64,000 nt of DNA from an uncultured Clostridia bacterium (GTDB taxonomy: Bacteria; Bacillota; Clostridia; Christensenellales; CAG-314): contig CALVLA010000006.1 in the NCBI GenBank assembly GCA_944336125.1, positions 1-64,000 on the forward strand, read 5' to 3'. The position numbers and the translations under genes are program-made. Positions within the stretch are counted from its first letter, which is position 1. Every line of letters begins with the position of its first letter. Below are positions 8,669 to 17,031 of the stretch, one piece after another. A model generated the notes under the pieces. The model saw only the letters and a program-made list of their open reading frames with translations, had not been told where the DNA came from and made no database searches.

Positions 8669-9649
8669 TTATTTAAAAATTTTTTCGTCAAGTAGCAATC
8701 TTGCACCGTATATAGTTGAATTTTGTCCGTATGCCGAAACTTTTGCGTTGAGCTCGGTGCGTTTTGAAATAAAGTCGGCAATGCCCTCGATTTTACTAAG
8801 CCCACCGCAGAGATAAATGCCGCCCAGCTTGATTTTTTCTACCATTGCAAGGTCGTCCATTTTAAGCATGCTTTTGATTATCCCGCAGTATTTACCGACG
8901 TAAAAACTTAAAACGTCATACAAAGCTCTCAGCGGAACTTCAACTTTGTCGAGGCACTTATTTTCGTAATTGGTGCCTTCCACAAAAATCTGCGCAACGT
9001 TATTTTCGTAAAGGCTGCATTGCTTTTTGATTTTTTCAGCTTCGGACAAATCAATGTACATGTTATACTGCGTTTCGATAAACTGTTTGATACCGACGTC
9101 TATTTGACGTCCGCCCAGATAAAAGCTGCAACCGTTTTTAAGCTCGCCGTCTATTACGCAGCCGAAATCGGCAATACAACTGCCCAGGTCAACGATTATA
9201 CCGCAATCGGCTTTGTACTCCTGATTAAAAATCATCGCGCATGCTTTTGGCGCTTCAACAAACACAACGGTTTTTGCTCCGAGGTCGACAAACAAAGTTT
9301 CAAGTTGCTTTTTTTCGTTGGAATTTATGCCGCACGGAACTGTGCACAAAATCCTGACACGCTGATTGTCGAAAGCTTCCTCATTTATTATCGAAAAAAG
9401 CCAGTTGAAGTAACACTCAGCCCATTCCTTGTTTTTTATGTTGCACTCGTCAATGGGACGTACAAGCCTGACTTTTTGCGGATTGTGAGTAAAAAGCTTC
9501 ACAGCACCGTTGCCGCATGCCAAAATTTCATTGCTGTCATCGTTTTTCAATGCGATGTAATTGTATTGTTTAATCAAAACGTCGCTGTTTTTTGTCAATA
9601 CGCTGACAAAATCAGACCCCAAGTCCATAGCCAAATCAAAATTAGCCAT
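8669..9649 (-). CDS. Divergent MreB/actin-like ATPase
   Basis: This protein of 326 residues shows the actin-fold signatures in order: phosphate-1 LAMDLGSDFVSV at the N-terminus, phosphate-2 IIVDLGSCIADFG near 155-167, and the adenosine motif GGIYLCGGLSKIEG near 280. It occupies the position of mreB between maf and minD. The sequence is diverged from typical MreB (the first motif lacks the usual GIDLGTAN form), and mreC and mreD are missing downstream. It may be a true shape determinant or a specialised actin homologue. It overlaps the end of maf, with GGAGG five bases before its ATG. Confidence 0.78.
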   Translation of the reverse strand: MANFDLAMDLGSDFVSVLTKNSDVLIKQYNYIALKNDDSNEILACGNGAVKLFTHNPQKVRLVRPIDECNIKNKEWAECYFNWLFSIINEEAFDNQRVRILCTVPCGINSNEKKQLETLFVDLGAKTVVFVEAPKACAMIFNQEYKADCGIIVDLGSCIADFGCVIDGELKNGCSFYLGGRQIDVGIKQFIETQYNMYIDLSEAEKIKKQCSLYENNVAQIFVEGTNYENKCLDKVEVPLRALYDVLSFYVGKYCGIIKSMLKMDDLAMVEKIKLGGIYLCGGLSKIEGIADFISKRTELNAKVSAYGQNSTIYGARLLLDEKIFK

Positions 9650-10199
9650 TTAAACCTCCGAATTGTTTAAGCACTTCGCCGAGTTTTTCGACGGGAAGTC
9701 CGACAACGTTGTCAAAGCTTCCCGAAATTTTTTCTACAAAACCGCTGTCCTGAATTCCGTAACCGCCCGCCTTGTCAAAAGCTGAACCTGTTTTTATGTA
9801 ATTTTCTATATCGGTGTCGGCAAGTTTTTTAAATGTAACGGTAGAAATTTCGGCAAAAGTAACGGTTTTTTGCTTTGACATAACCGTAACGCCGGTAATT
9901 ACCGAGTGCGACATCCCGGAAAGCTCATCAAGCATAATTTTTGCCTGTGCTTCGTCATGCGGTTTGCCCAAAATTTTGCCGTCAAGTACGACGATTGTAT
10001 CGGCGCCTATGACGATATCATTAAAAAAACGCTTGAAAACTTCCTCCGCTTTAAAAAAAGAAAGTTTTTTCGCATACTCGCTCGGCTCGTCAAAAGGTAT
10101 GTTTTCGTCAAACTCGCTCGGTATGACGGAAAAATCTTTTACTAATTTTTTAAGCAGTTCTTTTCGCCGAGGCGACGCCGACGCCAAAATCACTTTCAT
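9642..10199 (-). CDS. maf: Maf-family nucleoside triphosphate pyrophosphatase
   Basis: This cytoplasmic protein of 185 residues starts with the family signature MKVILASASPRRKELL. It also has VIGADTIV and DGKILGKP, the motifs of Maf/YhdE enzymes that hydrolyse non-canonical or modified (d)NTPs. The start at 10199 is chosen because the signature begins there. The longer ORF to 10355 would read back through a promoter and a terminator. There is no Shine-Dalgarno, and the -10 TATAAT ends only 7 bases before the ATG, so the mRNA is probably leaderless. It heads the cluster down to DUF2344. Confidence 0.92.
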   Translation of the reverse strand: MKVILASASPRRKELLKKLVKDFSVIPSEFDENIPFDEPSEYAKKLSFFKAEEVFKRFFNDIVIGADTIVVLDGKILGKPHDEAQAKIMLDELSGMSHSVITGVTVMSKQKTVTFAEISTVTFKKLADTDIENYIKTGSAFDKAGGYGIQDSGFVEKISGSFDNVVGLPVEKLGEVLKQFGGLNG

Positions 10200-10206
10200 A
10201 AAATTT

Positions 10207-10236
10207 ATTATAACACACCCAAACAATCTTTTGCAA
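10207..10236 (-). promoter_or_regulatory. maf cluster promoter, TTGCAA-18-TATAAT
   Basis: On the minus strand -35 TTGCAA (10231-10236) and -10 TATAAT (10207-10212) are 18 bp apart. The -10 is 7 bases from the maf ATG, so transcription should start at or within a base or two of the start codon. Confidence 0.7.
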
Positions 10237-10240
10237 CAAA

Positions 10241-10269
10241 CAAAAAAAACGTCGGGTAACCCCGACGTT
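10241..10269 (-). terminator. Terminator of the Ppx/GppA gene
   Basis: Nine-base-pair arms (10248-10256 and 10261-10269) enclose a 4-base loop and are followed on the minus strand by eight T. It lies directly after the stop codon at 10282 and before the maf promoter. Confidence 0.85.
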
Positions 10270-10281
10270 TTAATTTTCATA

Positions 10282-11796
10282 TCAAAGTATTTCAAGGTTC
10301 TTTTTGAAAACTCGCCTGAAATCTGCGCTTGCGCCCATAGCTTCCTTGATTTCAAGAGTGCTGTCTGCGCCGCTTGTTTCTGTTTTCATAATAACGCTGT
10401 CACCCAAAACGTCGCAGTTGATTTCAACAATGACGTTGTTCATGCTTCTGTCCAAAGCAACCGCAAGTTTCAAAATGACCGCAAGTTTTTTGCCTGCTTC
10501 GACGTCTTCTTCAGTCAAAAGTTCCTTATATTTGACCCAATCGTTCATGTTGATTTCTTCTTTATTGAACATATCGGTAACAAAGGCTGCCAAAACAAGG
10601 TCCTTGTGCGAAATGCCGTAAAGGTTTGAATTCAAAATCATGTACGCCGAGTGTTTTTGATAATTGAAAAATTTGAAGCACTTGCCGCTGTCATGCATAA
10701 GCGCCGCAACTCTCAAAACCCTGACGTAAGCGCGAGGGAATTTGTGAAGAACGCGGAGCTGTCTGAACAGCTGAACGCAAAGATTAAATACTTGTTCGCA
10801 ATGCTGTTTGTTTTCCTTCAAAAAGCCGATGTAAGTGTTGAGGCTGTGTCCCAAAATGTCGCTGATAGGCTTTTCGAGAGTTTGCGGAACGGCGTAGTTG
10901 AACATGTAGCCTTCTCTCAAACCGCAGCCGCTTGTCGTGATAATTTGAAAATCCATATAATCGACGAAAGCCTTGATTACCGACAGCGCGCAAGGAAACA
11001 CGTCCGCTCTGGCACTTGACATACCTTTGATTTTCATTTTTTTGTCAAGGTCCAAAACCTTAATCATGTCGTAGATGTTGTAAAAATCCGCGCGCGACAT
11101 CTGGTAATTGTGAACCATGTCGATAGGATATTTTTTGATTTTTCTTGAAATTTTCGATAGGCTTCTGAAAGAACCGCCTACGCCGATAAACTGAGCGTCA
11201 GGGTCGATTTCTTTAAGCCATGGGAATTCGGCAAGTTTTTCCTTGACAAACGCCTCGATTTTTGCAGCCTGTTCCTCAGGTTTTTCCTCGTTGGCAACAA
11301 ACATTTCGTTGAGAGTTACCGCGCCGAAAGGCAAAATGGTTTCTTTCAAAATGTTGCGTCTGTTGTAATAAATGAGTTTTGTACTGCCGCCGCCGATTTC
11401 CATGATGATGCCCTTAGGAATTTCCATGGAATTGATGACGCCCTGGTAAACGTAATTTGCTTCTTCCGTTTCGGAAAGAACGCGAAGTTTAATGCCTGTT
11501 GCGACAAACACGTCGTTAAGGAAAACCTTTTGACTGCGTGCCTGTCTGACCGCCGCGGTAGCAACGGCTATAATTTTGTCAACGTTGTTGACCTCGCATA
11601 TTTTTTTAAAAACTTTGAGAGTTGCAATGGCTTGTATGACACGGGAAGATTTCAAAGTTCCGTCCTTCTCCATATCGCCAAGACGGACGGCCTCTTTAGT
11701 TTCGCTTGCTACGGTATAATAACCGCCGTCCATGATGTCAATGATAACCAGCCTTGCGGTATTTGAACCCAAATCAATAAAACCAACTCTTTCCAT
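10282..11796 (-). CDS. Ppx/GppA exopolyphosphatase-family protein with HD-like domain
   Basis: This protein of about 504 residues belongs to the ASKHA superfamily. The N-terminal phosphate loop is GFIDLGSNTARL and the second is IIMEIGGGSTKLIY near 145. A C-terminal HD-like helical domain contains LMHDSGKC near 380. The family cleaves polyphosphate or pppGpp. The start at 11796 is chosen because the family signature follows within four residues and AGAGG lies nine bases upstream; the longer frame to 11901 crosses the promoter. It is monocistronic, with its own promoter and terminator. Confidence 0.9.
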   Translation of the reverse strand: MERVGFIDLGSNTARLVIIDIMDGGYYTVASETKEAVRLGDMEKDGTLKSSRVIQAIATLKVFKKICEVNNVDKIIAVATAAVRQARSQKVFLNDVFVATGIKLRVLSETEEANYVYQGVINSMEIPKGIIMEIGGGSTKLIYYNRRNILKETILPFGAVTLNEMFVANEEKPEEQAAKIEAFVKEKLAEFPWLKEIDPDAQFIGVGGSFRSLSKISRKIKKYPIDMVHNYQMSRADFYNIYDMIKVLDLDKKMKIKGMSSARADVFPCALSVIKAFVDYMDFQIITTSGCGLREGYMFNYAVPQTLEKPISDILGHSLNTYIGFLKENKQHCEQVFNLCVQLFRQLRVLHKFPRAYVRVLRVAALMHDSGKCFKFFNYQKHSAYMILNSNLYGISHKDLVLAAFVTDMFNKEEINMNDWVKYKELLTEEDVEAGKKLAVILKLAVALDRSMNNVIVEINCDVLGDSVIMKTETSGADSTLEIKEAMGASADFRRVFKKNLEIL

Positions 11797-11849
11797 GATG
11801 CAATACCTCTTTTTCGAATAAAACCGTCGTGTGAATCTCGTCCGATAAA

Positions 11850-11878
11850 ATTGTAGCACACGACAATACCTTTGTGAA
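11850..11878 (-). promoter_or_regulatory. Ppx/GppA promoter, TTCACA-17-TACAAT
   Basis: On the minus strand -35 TTCACA (11873-11878) and -10 TACAAT (11850-11855) are separated by 17 bp, about 55 bp before the ATG. Confidence 0.65.
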
Positions 11879-11920
11879 GATAGTTTGTTAAAATTTATCA
11901 AATTTTTTACTTAAGAAAGG

Positions 11921-11950
11921 CAAAAAAACAAGCCGCTTTTAGCGGCTTGT
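11921..11950 (-). terminator. Terminator of the rnf operon
   Basis: A perfect 10-bp stem (11928-11937 and 11941-11950) with a 3-base loop is followed on the minus strand by seven T. It is just after the rnfB stop. Confidence 0.9.
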
Positions 11951-11962
11951 AACGTTTAAAAA

Positions 11963-12778
11963 TCAAACGTCCCTTTCCTTAATGACCTTTCGAGGACACT
12001 TGTTCATGCAGGCTTTGCAGCCGGTGCATTTTGAATAATCAATGATAGGAACGTTGTTTACCAAATGAATTGCGCCGTACTGGCAAGCTCTTTCGCAAAG
12101 TCCGCAGGCGATACAACCCGATTTGCAAGCCGCCATAACTTCCTTGCCTTTGCACTGCGTCGAACATGCGACGTAAACTTTTGCTGATTTCGGAATACGC
12201 TTGATAAGTTTTTTAGGACAAGCAGAAATACAAAGTCCGCATGAGATACACAAATCCGGATCGACTACCGCAACCCCGTCCTTGACGCAAACCGCCATGT
12301 TAGGACAGCTGTCCACACAGCTTCCCGCACCCATACAGCCTACCGGGCAAGCTTTTCTTCCGCCCGAAAGCATTTCCTGAGTCTGGCAGTTGCCGTATCC
12401 CTGATATGTATATTTGTCTTCGCATTTTATACCGCCGCTGCAAGCAACCACGGCAACGGTTTCTTCTCCGCCGCTGAACGACTGACCGAGAATATTTGCT
12501 ATTTCGATTTTTTGTTCTTTTTTGCTTACTTTGCAGTCGTCAAGCGAAGCCGTTCCCTCAAGCAAAGCTTTTGCAAAGCCTTCGCAGCCCGGATGTCCGC
12601 ACGCACCGCAGTTTGCCTTAGGAAGATTTTCGACGATTTCATCGATACGGCTGTCCTTTTCGACGTTGAAGTAACGCGAAATAACCATTATCGCAACGCC
12701 AAGCAAAATGGCAAGAGCCGCCATAATTCCGAGAGTAATTCCTACAGTTCCCCAGTTGACAGGTTGAAACAACAACAT
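11963..12778 (-). CDS. rnfB: Rnf complex subunit RnfB, polyferredoxin
   Basis: RnfB takes electrons from ferredoxin and passes them into the membrane Rnf complex. The 271 residues comprise one N-terminal membrane helix (about 10-33) and a 4Fe-4S motif NCGACGHPGC near 56. A second cysteine-rich region (CPVGCMGAGSC) and two consecutive ferredoxin-type domains with CISCGLCISACP, CIACGLCERACQ and CTGCKACMNKCP follow. It is the last gene of rnfCDGEAB, with GAGGAGG before ATG. Confidence 0.95.
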   Translation of the reverse strand: MLLFQPVNWGTVGITLGIMAALAILLGVAIMVISRYFNVEKDSRIDEIVENLPKANCGACGHPGCEGFAKALLEGTASLDDCKVSKKEQKIEIANILGQSFSGGEETVAVVACSGGIKCEDKYTYQGYGNCQTQEMLSGGRKACPVGCMGAGSCVDSCPNMAVCVKDGVAVVDPDLCISCGLCISACPKKLIKRIPKSAKVYVACSTQCKGKEVMAACKSGCIACGLCERACQYGAIHLVNNVPIIDYSKCTGCKACMNKCPRKVIKERDV

Positions 12779-12790
12779 AATTGCACCTCC

Positions 12791-13363
12791 TCAGGCAAAC
12801 ACGGCAAAAGCCATTGCCATGAAGCACGCAGTGATAAGCGTGATAGGAAAACCTTTGAAGCATCTAGGAACGTTAACCTTGTCGAGTTTTTCCCTGATGC
12901 CGCTCATTAGGAAAATTGCGAGAGTAAAACCGATACCGCAGAACAAACCGTTGAGAATTGCCATGAAAAGGTTTGTCACCAAAGCGTCGGTAAGGTTTGC
13001 GACCGCAACACCCAAGATAGCACAGTTGGTGGTAATGAGCGGAAGGTAAACGCCCAACGAAGAGTACAAAGAAGGCGAAACCTTTTTGATAATCATTTCA
13101 AGCATCTGCACGAGTGCCGCGATGACGAAAATGAAAACGATTGTCTGCAAAAATGTTACGTTGAGAGGCAACAGCGCCCAAGTGTAAATAGCGTATGTAA
13201 ACGCACTTGCCAAAACCATTACGAAAGTAACGGCAACGCCCATACCCAAAGCGGATTCGGTCTTTTTGGAAACGCCGAGGAACGGACAGATACCTACCGT
13301 CTGAACGAGGATAAAGTTGTTTGTAAAGACGGCTGCTACAAACAAAGCGATGATACCTGACAT
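12791..13363 (-). CDS. rnfA: Rnf complex subunit RnfA
   Basis: RnfA is an integral membrane subunit of 190 residues with six predicted helices. It shows the paired family motif NNFILVQTVGICPFLGVSKK near the N-terminus and TNCAILGVA in the middle; the cysteines in these half-membrane helices hold an intramembrane Fe-S cluster in known Rnf/Nqr complexes. It is homologous to RnfE and inserted in the opposite orientation. GGAGG precedes the start, and the gene lies one base after rnfE. Confidence 0.95.
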   Translation of the reverse strand: MSGIIALFVAAVFTNNFILVQTVGICPFLGVSKKTESALGMGVAVTFVMVLASAFTYAIYTWALLPLNVTFLQTIVFIFVIAALVQMLEMIIKKVSPSLYSSLGVYLPLITTNCAILGVAVANLTDALVTNLFMAILNGLFCGIGFTLAIFLMSGIREKLDKVNVPRCFKGFPITLITACFMAMAFAVFA

Positions 13364-13364
13364 A

Positions 13365-14039
13365 TTACTTCACCTCCGCGTCTGCCGCCGCAATAGCCTG
13401 TTCGCGTTCTTTTTCGACAAGCATTTGTTTTTCGTGCTGTTTGTGTTTCATTTTGTTGCTGATTGCGTTGTTTGCCGCAACGAAAGCCGCGATAAGCAAA
13501 CCGAACACAAGAAATCCGCCTGCCGAAGTCGCGAAAACGGAAATTGAGAAGCTCATGATTTCCACACCGAAAATGCAGCCTGTGCCGATGAACTCTCTGA
13601 TAAGAGCCATAATCATAAGCGAGAAAGTGAAACCGATACCCATAAACAATCCGTCGAGAGCGGCATAACCCACTTTGTTTGACGAAGCGAAAGATTCGGC
13701 TCTCGCGAGAATCAAACAGTTAACTACGATGAGCGGAAGGAAAATACCCAGCGACGAGTACAAATCCGGCAGATATTTTTCGAACACCATAATGACAATG
13801 GTAACGAAAGTCGCGATAATCATGATAAAGCACGGAATACGCACTTTGTCAGGAATGATGTTTCGCATAAGCGAAATAAGCACGTTTGAGCATACGAGCA
13901 CGAAAAGAACCGCCGCGCCCATACCCACCGCATTTGCCAGCGAAACGCTGACAGCCAGTGTCGGGCAGGTGCCCAAAACGAGTTTAAAAACAGGGTTTTG
14001 TCTTACGACGCCGTCAAGAGCTATATCTTTTATTTTCAT
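13365..14039 (-). CDS. rnfE: Rnf complex subunit RnfE
   Basis: RnfE is an integral membrane subunit of 224 residues homologous to RnfA. It shows NPVFKLVLGTCPTLAVSVS near residue 15 and VNCLILARAE in the middle, the cysteine positions of the shared Fe-S site. The C-terminus is a charged cytoplasmic tail rich in Lys and Glu (KMKHKQHEKQMLVEKEREQ), longer than usual. It overlaps rnfG by four bases. Confidence 0.95.
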   Translation of the reverse strand: MKIKDIALDGVVRQNPVFKLVLGTCPTLAVSVSLANAVGMGAAVLFVLVCSNVLISLMRNIIPDKVRIPCFIMIIATFVTIVIMVFEKYLPDLYSSLGIFLPLIVVNCLILARAESFASSNKVGYAALDGLFMGIGFTFSLMIMALIREFIGTGCIFGVEIMSFSISVFATSAGGFLVFGLLIAAFVAANNAISNKMKHKQHEKQMLVEKEREQAIAAADAEVK

Positions 14040-14626
14040 GCTTCGGCACCCCCTTTCAAAACGTTATTATAGTAATAAACCGACATATTAGCCGCGGCGC
14101 AGATTGACGTCATTGTGTATTTTGACGAAGCGCCGGCGGAAACGTCTACTTCGCCGCTGCCTCCGGTAGGATTCATAACGAACACAAGGTCATTTGTAAC
14201 TGCCATGCCGTAATACTGAGCGAGGTATTTGTCTTTGATGGTGGTAGTTTTGTCGTCACCGCCGAAAGAGGAAACAATCATGTTGACGATTGTGTTGTCT
14301 TTGATTGCCATAACTATTTCGGACTTGCCTTTGTAGCCCATCGTACCTATTGTTTTGATGACGTAAGCGCCGTCAGCCGCCTGATAGACGTAAACGATCT
14401 CGCCGTATTCGTCTTTACTTTTGAAGTTTTCGTTAATGGTGAGCTGAGTGAAGCTTTCGCTTTGATAAACCTTGCTGAGGTCGCGAGCCGTACGTTCTTC
14501 GTCGCTGATGTAGAGAATATCGTTAAGCACCGAAAGGAGAAGTCCCGAAACGAGAGCGATTGCCAGCAAAACGATGACTGCGATTACCGAAGGATTGACT
14601 GATTTTTTTCTGTTTTCGTGAACCAT
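14036..14626 (-). CDS. rnfG: Rnf complex subunit RnfG, flavoprotein
   Basis: RnfG is about 196 residues long, with one N-terminal membrane helix (near 13-33) and an extracytoplasmic FMN-binding domain. In the family FMN is joined covalently to a Thr in an S/T-GAT-x-S/T motif. Here the corresponding stretch reads SAGASSKYTMTS, so the usual GAT is GAS, and either the Ser or a nearby Thr would have to serve. The start at 14626 follows AAGGAGG by seven bases; an upstream in-frame TTG at 14632 is less likely. No apbE flavin transferase gene is in the window. Confidence 0.92.
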   Translation of the reverse strand: MVHENRKKSVNPSVIAVIVLLAIALVSGLLLSVLNDILYISDEERTARDLSKVYQSESFTQLTINENFKSKDEYGEIVYVYQAADGAYVIKTIGTMGYKGKSEIVMAIKDNTIVNMIVSSFGGDDKTTTIKDKYLAQYYGMAVTNDLVFVMNPTGGSGEVDVSAGASSKYTMTSICAAANMSVYYYNNVLKGGAEA

Positions 14627-14628
14627 AA

Positions 14629-15633
14629 TCAAGCCTCCTTTTTAGCCTGTTTGGCTTTTTTTACGAAGCCGAAAGGTTTAGGCACAATGTATTTGTCGAA
14701 AAGCGGAACGGTAAGGTTCATAAGGAGAATCGCAAACGAAACGACTTCCGTGCCGTTGTTGTGTCTGAGTACCGCCGTAATGACGCCCAAAGCGATGAAG
14801 TAAATGACGTTGCCGAGGACGGTGTTTGGCGAAGTGACGTAGTCGGTCGCCATGAAGATGGCGCCAAGCATGAGACCGCCTGAAAAAATAGAAGGCAGGA
14901 ACCAGTTGAAGTTGAAACCGTTGAGAGCCACTGCCATAAGTCCCGTAACTACGATATAAATAAGAGGCCATCTGAAATCGAGTTCGCCGCGGCACACGAG
15001 GTAAAGACCGCCGGCGATAAGAGCCGCCGCACTTGTTTCACCTATACAGCCGGGAACGTTACCCAAAAACAGTTGAAGATTGGTTGCCCAAAAATCGCCG
15101 TCTTTAAGCATGGAACCGAGAGGCGTCGAGCCTGCGACTACCACGTCCCCCGTAGCGAAAAATCCGCTGCCGGCGTTTGTGATAGGTTCGATAAAGCCGT
15201 TTGCCGCAACGATACCAAAGCTCAAAAACACGAAGATACGTCCGGCGATTGCAGGGTTTACGATGTTTTTGCCTGTGCCGCCGAAAAGCATTTTGACAAT
15301 CATGATGGCAAAAAAGCTTGCGATGACGGGTATGTACCAGTTAGCGAGCGGAGGCATGTTCATGCCTATGAGAAGTCCCGTGACCATCGAGGTAAAATCA
15401 AACTCGTTGACAAAATCACGAGGCGACTTTTTCATAAAGCAAATTTTGTAAAGGAATTCGGCGAGAACGGCGCTTGCAACAGAAATAAGCATTACGATAA
15501 GCGCGTTTAAGCCGAAAAACACGATACCTACGATAACGGCAGGCATAAGAGCGATGCAAACGTCAATCATTATGCCTTTTGTTGTCTTAGGCGATTTTAT
15601 GTGCGGAGAGCCGCCGAAAACGAATTTAGACAT
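14629..15633 (-). CDS. rnfD: Rnf complex subunit RnfD, flavoprotein
   Basis: RnfD is a polytopic membrane subunit of 334 residues related to NqrB. The covalent FMN site is visible as AGSTPLGSML near residue 170, with a Thr in the expected place. About eight to ten membrane helices surround it. The N-terminal HIKSPKTT is typical of the family. Translation starts after AAAGGAG, and the gene directly follows rnfC with one base between. Confidence 0.95.
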   Translation of the reverse strand: MSKFVFGGSPHIKSPKTTKGIMIDVCIALMPAVIVGIVFFGLNALIVMLISVASAVLAEFLYKICFMKKSPRDFVNEFDFTSMVTGLLIGMNMPPLANWYIPVIASFFAIMIVKMLFGGTGKNIVNPAIAGRIFVFLSFGIVAANGFIEPITNAGSGFFATGDVVVAGSTPLGSMLKDGDFWATNLQLFLGNVPGCIGETSAAALIAGGLYLVCRGELDFRWPLIYIVVTGLMAVALNGFNFNWFLPSIFSGGLMLGAIFMATDYVTSPNTVLGNVIYFIALGVITAVLRHNNGTEVVSFAILLMNLTVPLFDKYIVPKPFGFVKKAKQAKKEA

Positions 15634-15634
15634 A

Positions 15635-16924
15635 TCACTTTCTCTCCTTTAACTTCTTTTTGCAAAGCCTTACGCTTTGAACGATTGCGCGTTTGGCAGG
15701 GCAGGAAAATGCGCAGCTACCGCATTCGAAACAATTGAGAGCGCCGTATTTGACAGCCGTGTCGTAGTCCCCGGCCAACGTGTAAAAGTCGATATACATA
15801 GGCATAAGGTTCATAGGACAAGCCCTTGCGCATCTGCCGCAGTTGATGCACGGGGACGGCTGCATAAGGGAAGTTTCCTTTTTGGTAAGAGCCAAAATCG
15901 AACCCGTAGTTTTCGTAGTGGAAATCGAAGTATCGATAAAGGCAAAGCCCATCATAGGTCCGCCCGAAATAAGTTTGAGCGCATCCTCGTTAAGTCCGCC
16001 GCAGAAATCGAAAATATCCTGATAGGAAGTGCCGTTTGCCACGATAAGGTTTTTAGGACTATTCACCCCTCTGCCGCTTACCGTCATAGCTCTTTCGTAA
16101 AGCGGTTTGTTAAGTTCCACCGCTTCGTAAGCCGCAAACGCAGTAGCCACGTTTTGAACGATGACGCCGACATCCATAGGAAGTCCGCCGCAAGGAACTT
16201 TTCTTCCGTTGACTGCGTAAATCAATTCTTTTTCGGCGCCTTGCGGATATTTCTTTTTAAGCACCGTAACTTTCGCGCCTTTTTGCATGAGCAACTCGGC
16301 GCAGTCAAGCTTGTTTGCCTCGACGCCGAACACTACGTTGTCAAGACCGCAGGCTTTTGCGAGATAATTGGCGCCCGCAATGACTTGGTCGGCTTTTTCC
16401 AAAAGCAGACGATAGTCGCATGTTATGTAAGGCTCGCATTCCGCCGCGTTGATGATGAGAGTGTCAACGGGTTTTGAAGGTTTGAGCTTTACGTTGGTAG
16501 GAAATCCGGCGCCGCCCATGCCGACGATACCTGCTTCGAAAATCCTTTGCAAGACGCTTTGAGCGTCGTTTTTGTCAATATCGGCAAGCGTCATGCATTC
16601 TTCGCTTTCAACGGTTTTAATGTGGATATGGTCTGAAACAGCGCCGGTAGCGCCTGCTTTTTTGACAATGGCCACAACTTCGCCGCAGACAGACGAATAA
16701 ACTTTTGACCCGAGTCCTCCGTTTGCTTCGGCGATAAGCTGTCCTTTGACGACTTTGTCGCCCGCTGCAACGACAGGAGATGACGGAGCGCCGATATGCT
16801 GGCTTACAGAAATAAAGACATCCGACGGAGCAGGCATTCTTTCAAGAGGCACGTCTTTAGACAGCTCTTTGTTGTCGTGAAAATGCACGCCGTGCGGAAA
16901 TGTCTTTTGCACAAACTTTTCCAT
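15635..16924 (-). CDS. rnfC: Rnf complex subunit RnfC, NADH-interacting
   Basis: RnfC is the peripheral subunit that reduces NAD+. The 429 residues show the N-terminal domain HGVHFHDNKELSKD and the flavin/NADH-binding loop GIVGMGGAGFPTNVKL. Two C-terminal 4Fe-4S motifs follow, CINCGRCARACPMNLMP and CFECGSCAFSCPAKR. It is the first gene of rnfCDGEAB, an arrangement usual in Clostridia. The operon couples ferredoxin oxidation to Na+ or H+ export. The start at 16924 follows AGGAG by four bases; the frame extends upstream to 16963 without a site. Confidence 0.95.
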   Translation of the reverse strand: MEKFVQKTFPHGVHFHDNKELSKDVPLERMPAPSDVFISVSQHIGAPSSPVVAAGDKVVKGQLIAEANGGLGSKVYSSVCGEVVAIVKKAGATGAVSDHIHIKTVESEECMTLADIDKNDAQSVLQRIFEAGIVGMGGAGFPTNVKLKPSKPVDTLIINAAECEPYITCDYRLLLEKADQVIAGANYLAKACGLDNVVFGVEANKLDCAELLMQKGAKVTVLKKKYPQGAEKELIYAVNGRKVPCGGLPMDVGVIVQNVATAFAAYEAVELNKPLYERAMTVSGRGVNSPKNLIVANGTSYQDIFDFCGGLNEDALKLISGGPMMGFAFIDTSISTTKTTGSILALTKKETSLMQPSPCINCGRCARACPMNLMPMYIDFYTLAGDYDTAVKYGALNCFECGSCAFSCPAKRAIVQSVRLCKKKLKERK

Positions 16925-16984
16925 AGTACTCCTCTTTGTTACACAAACATACGTTAAGGGCATAAAAGCCCATAATCATTTGAA

Positions 16985-17013
16985 ATGATACCACACAGTT
17001 TTTTAAAAGTCAA
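16985..17013 (-). promoter_or_regulatory. rnf operon promoter, TTGACT-17-TATCAT
   Basis: On the minus strand -35 TTGACT (17008-17013) and -10 TATCAT (16985-16990) are separated by 17 bp. The leader is about 55 nt and includes a small GGGC/GCCC hairpin. Confidence 0.75.
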
Positions 17014-17031
17014 AAATTCGCGTGCAATACT

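Noticed and set aside
10200-10355. N-terminal extension of Maf
   Set aside because: It crosses a terminator and a promoter, and the Maf signature begins exactly at 10199.
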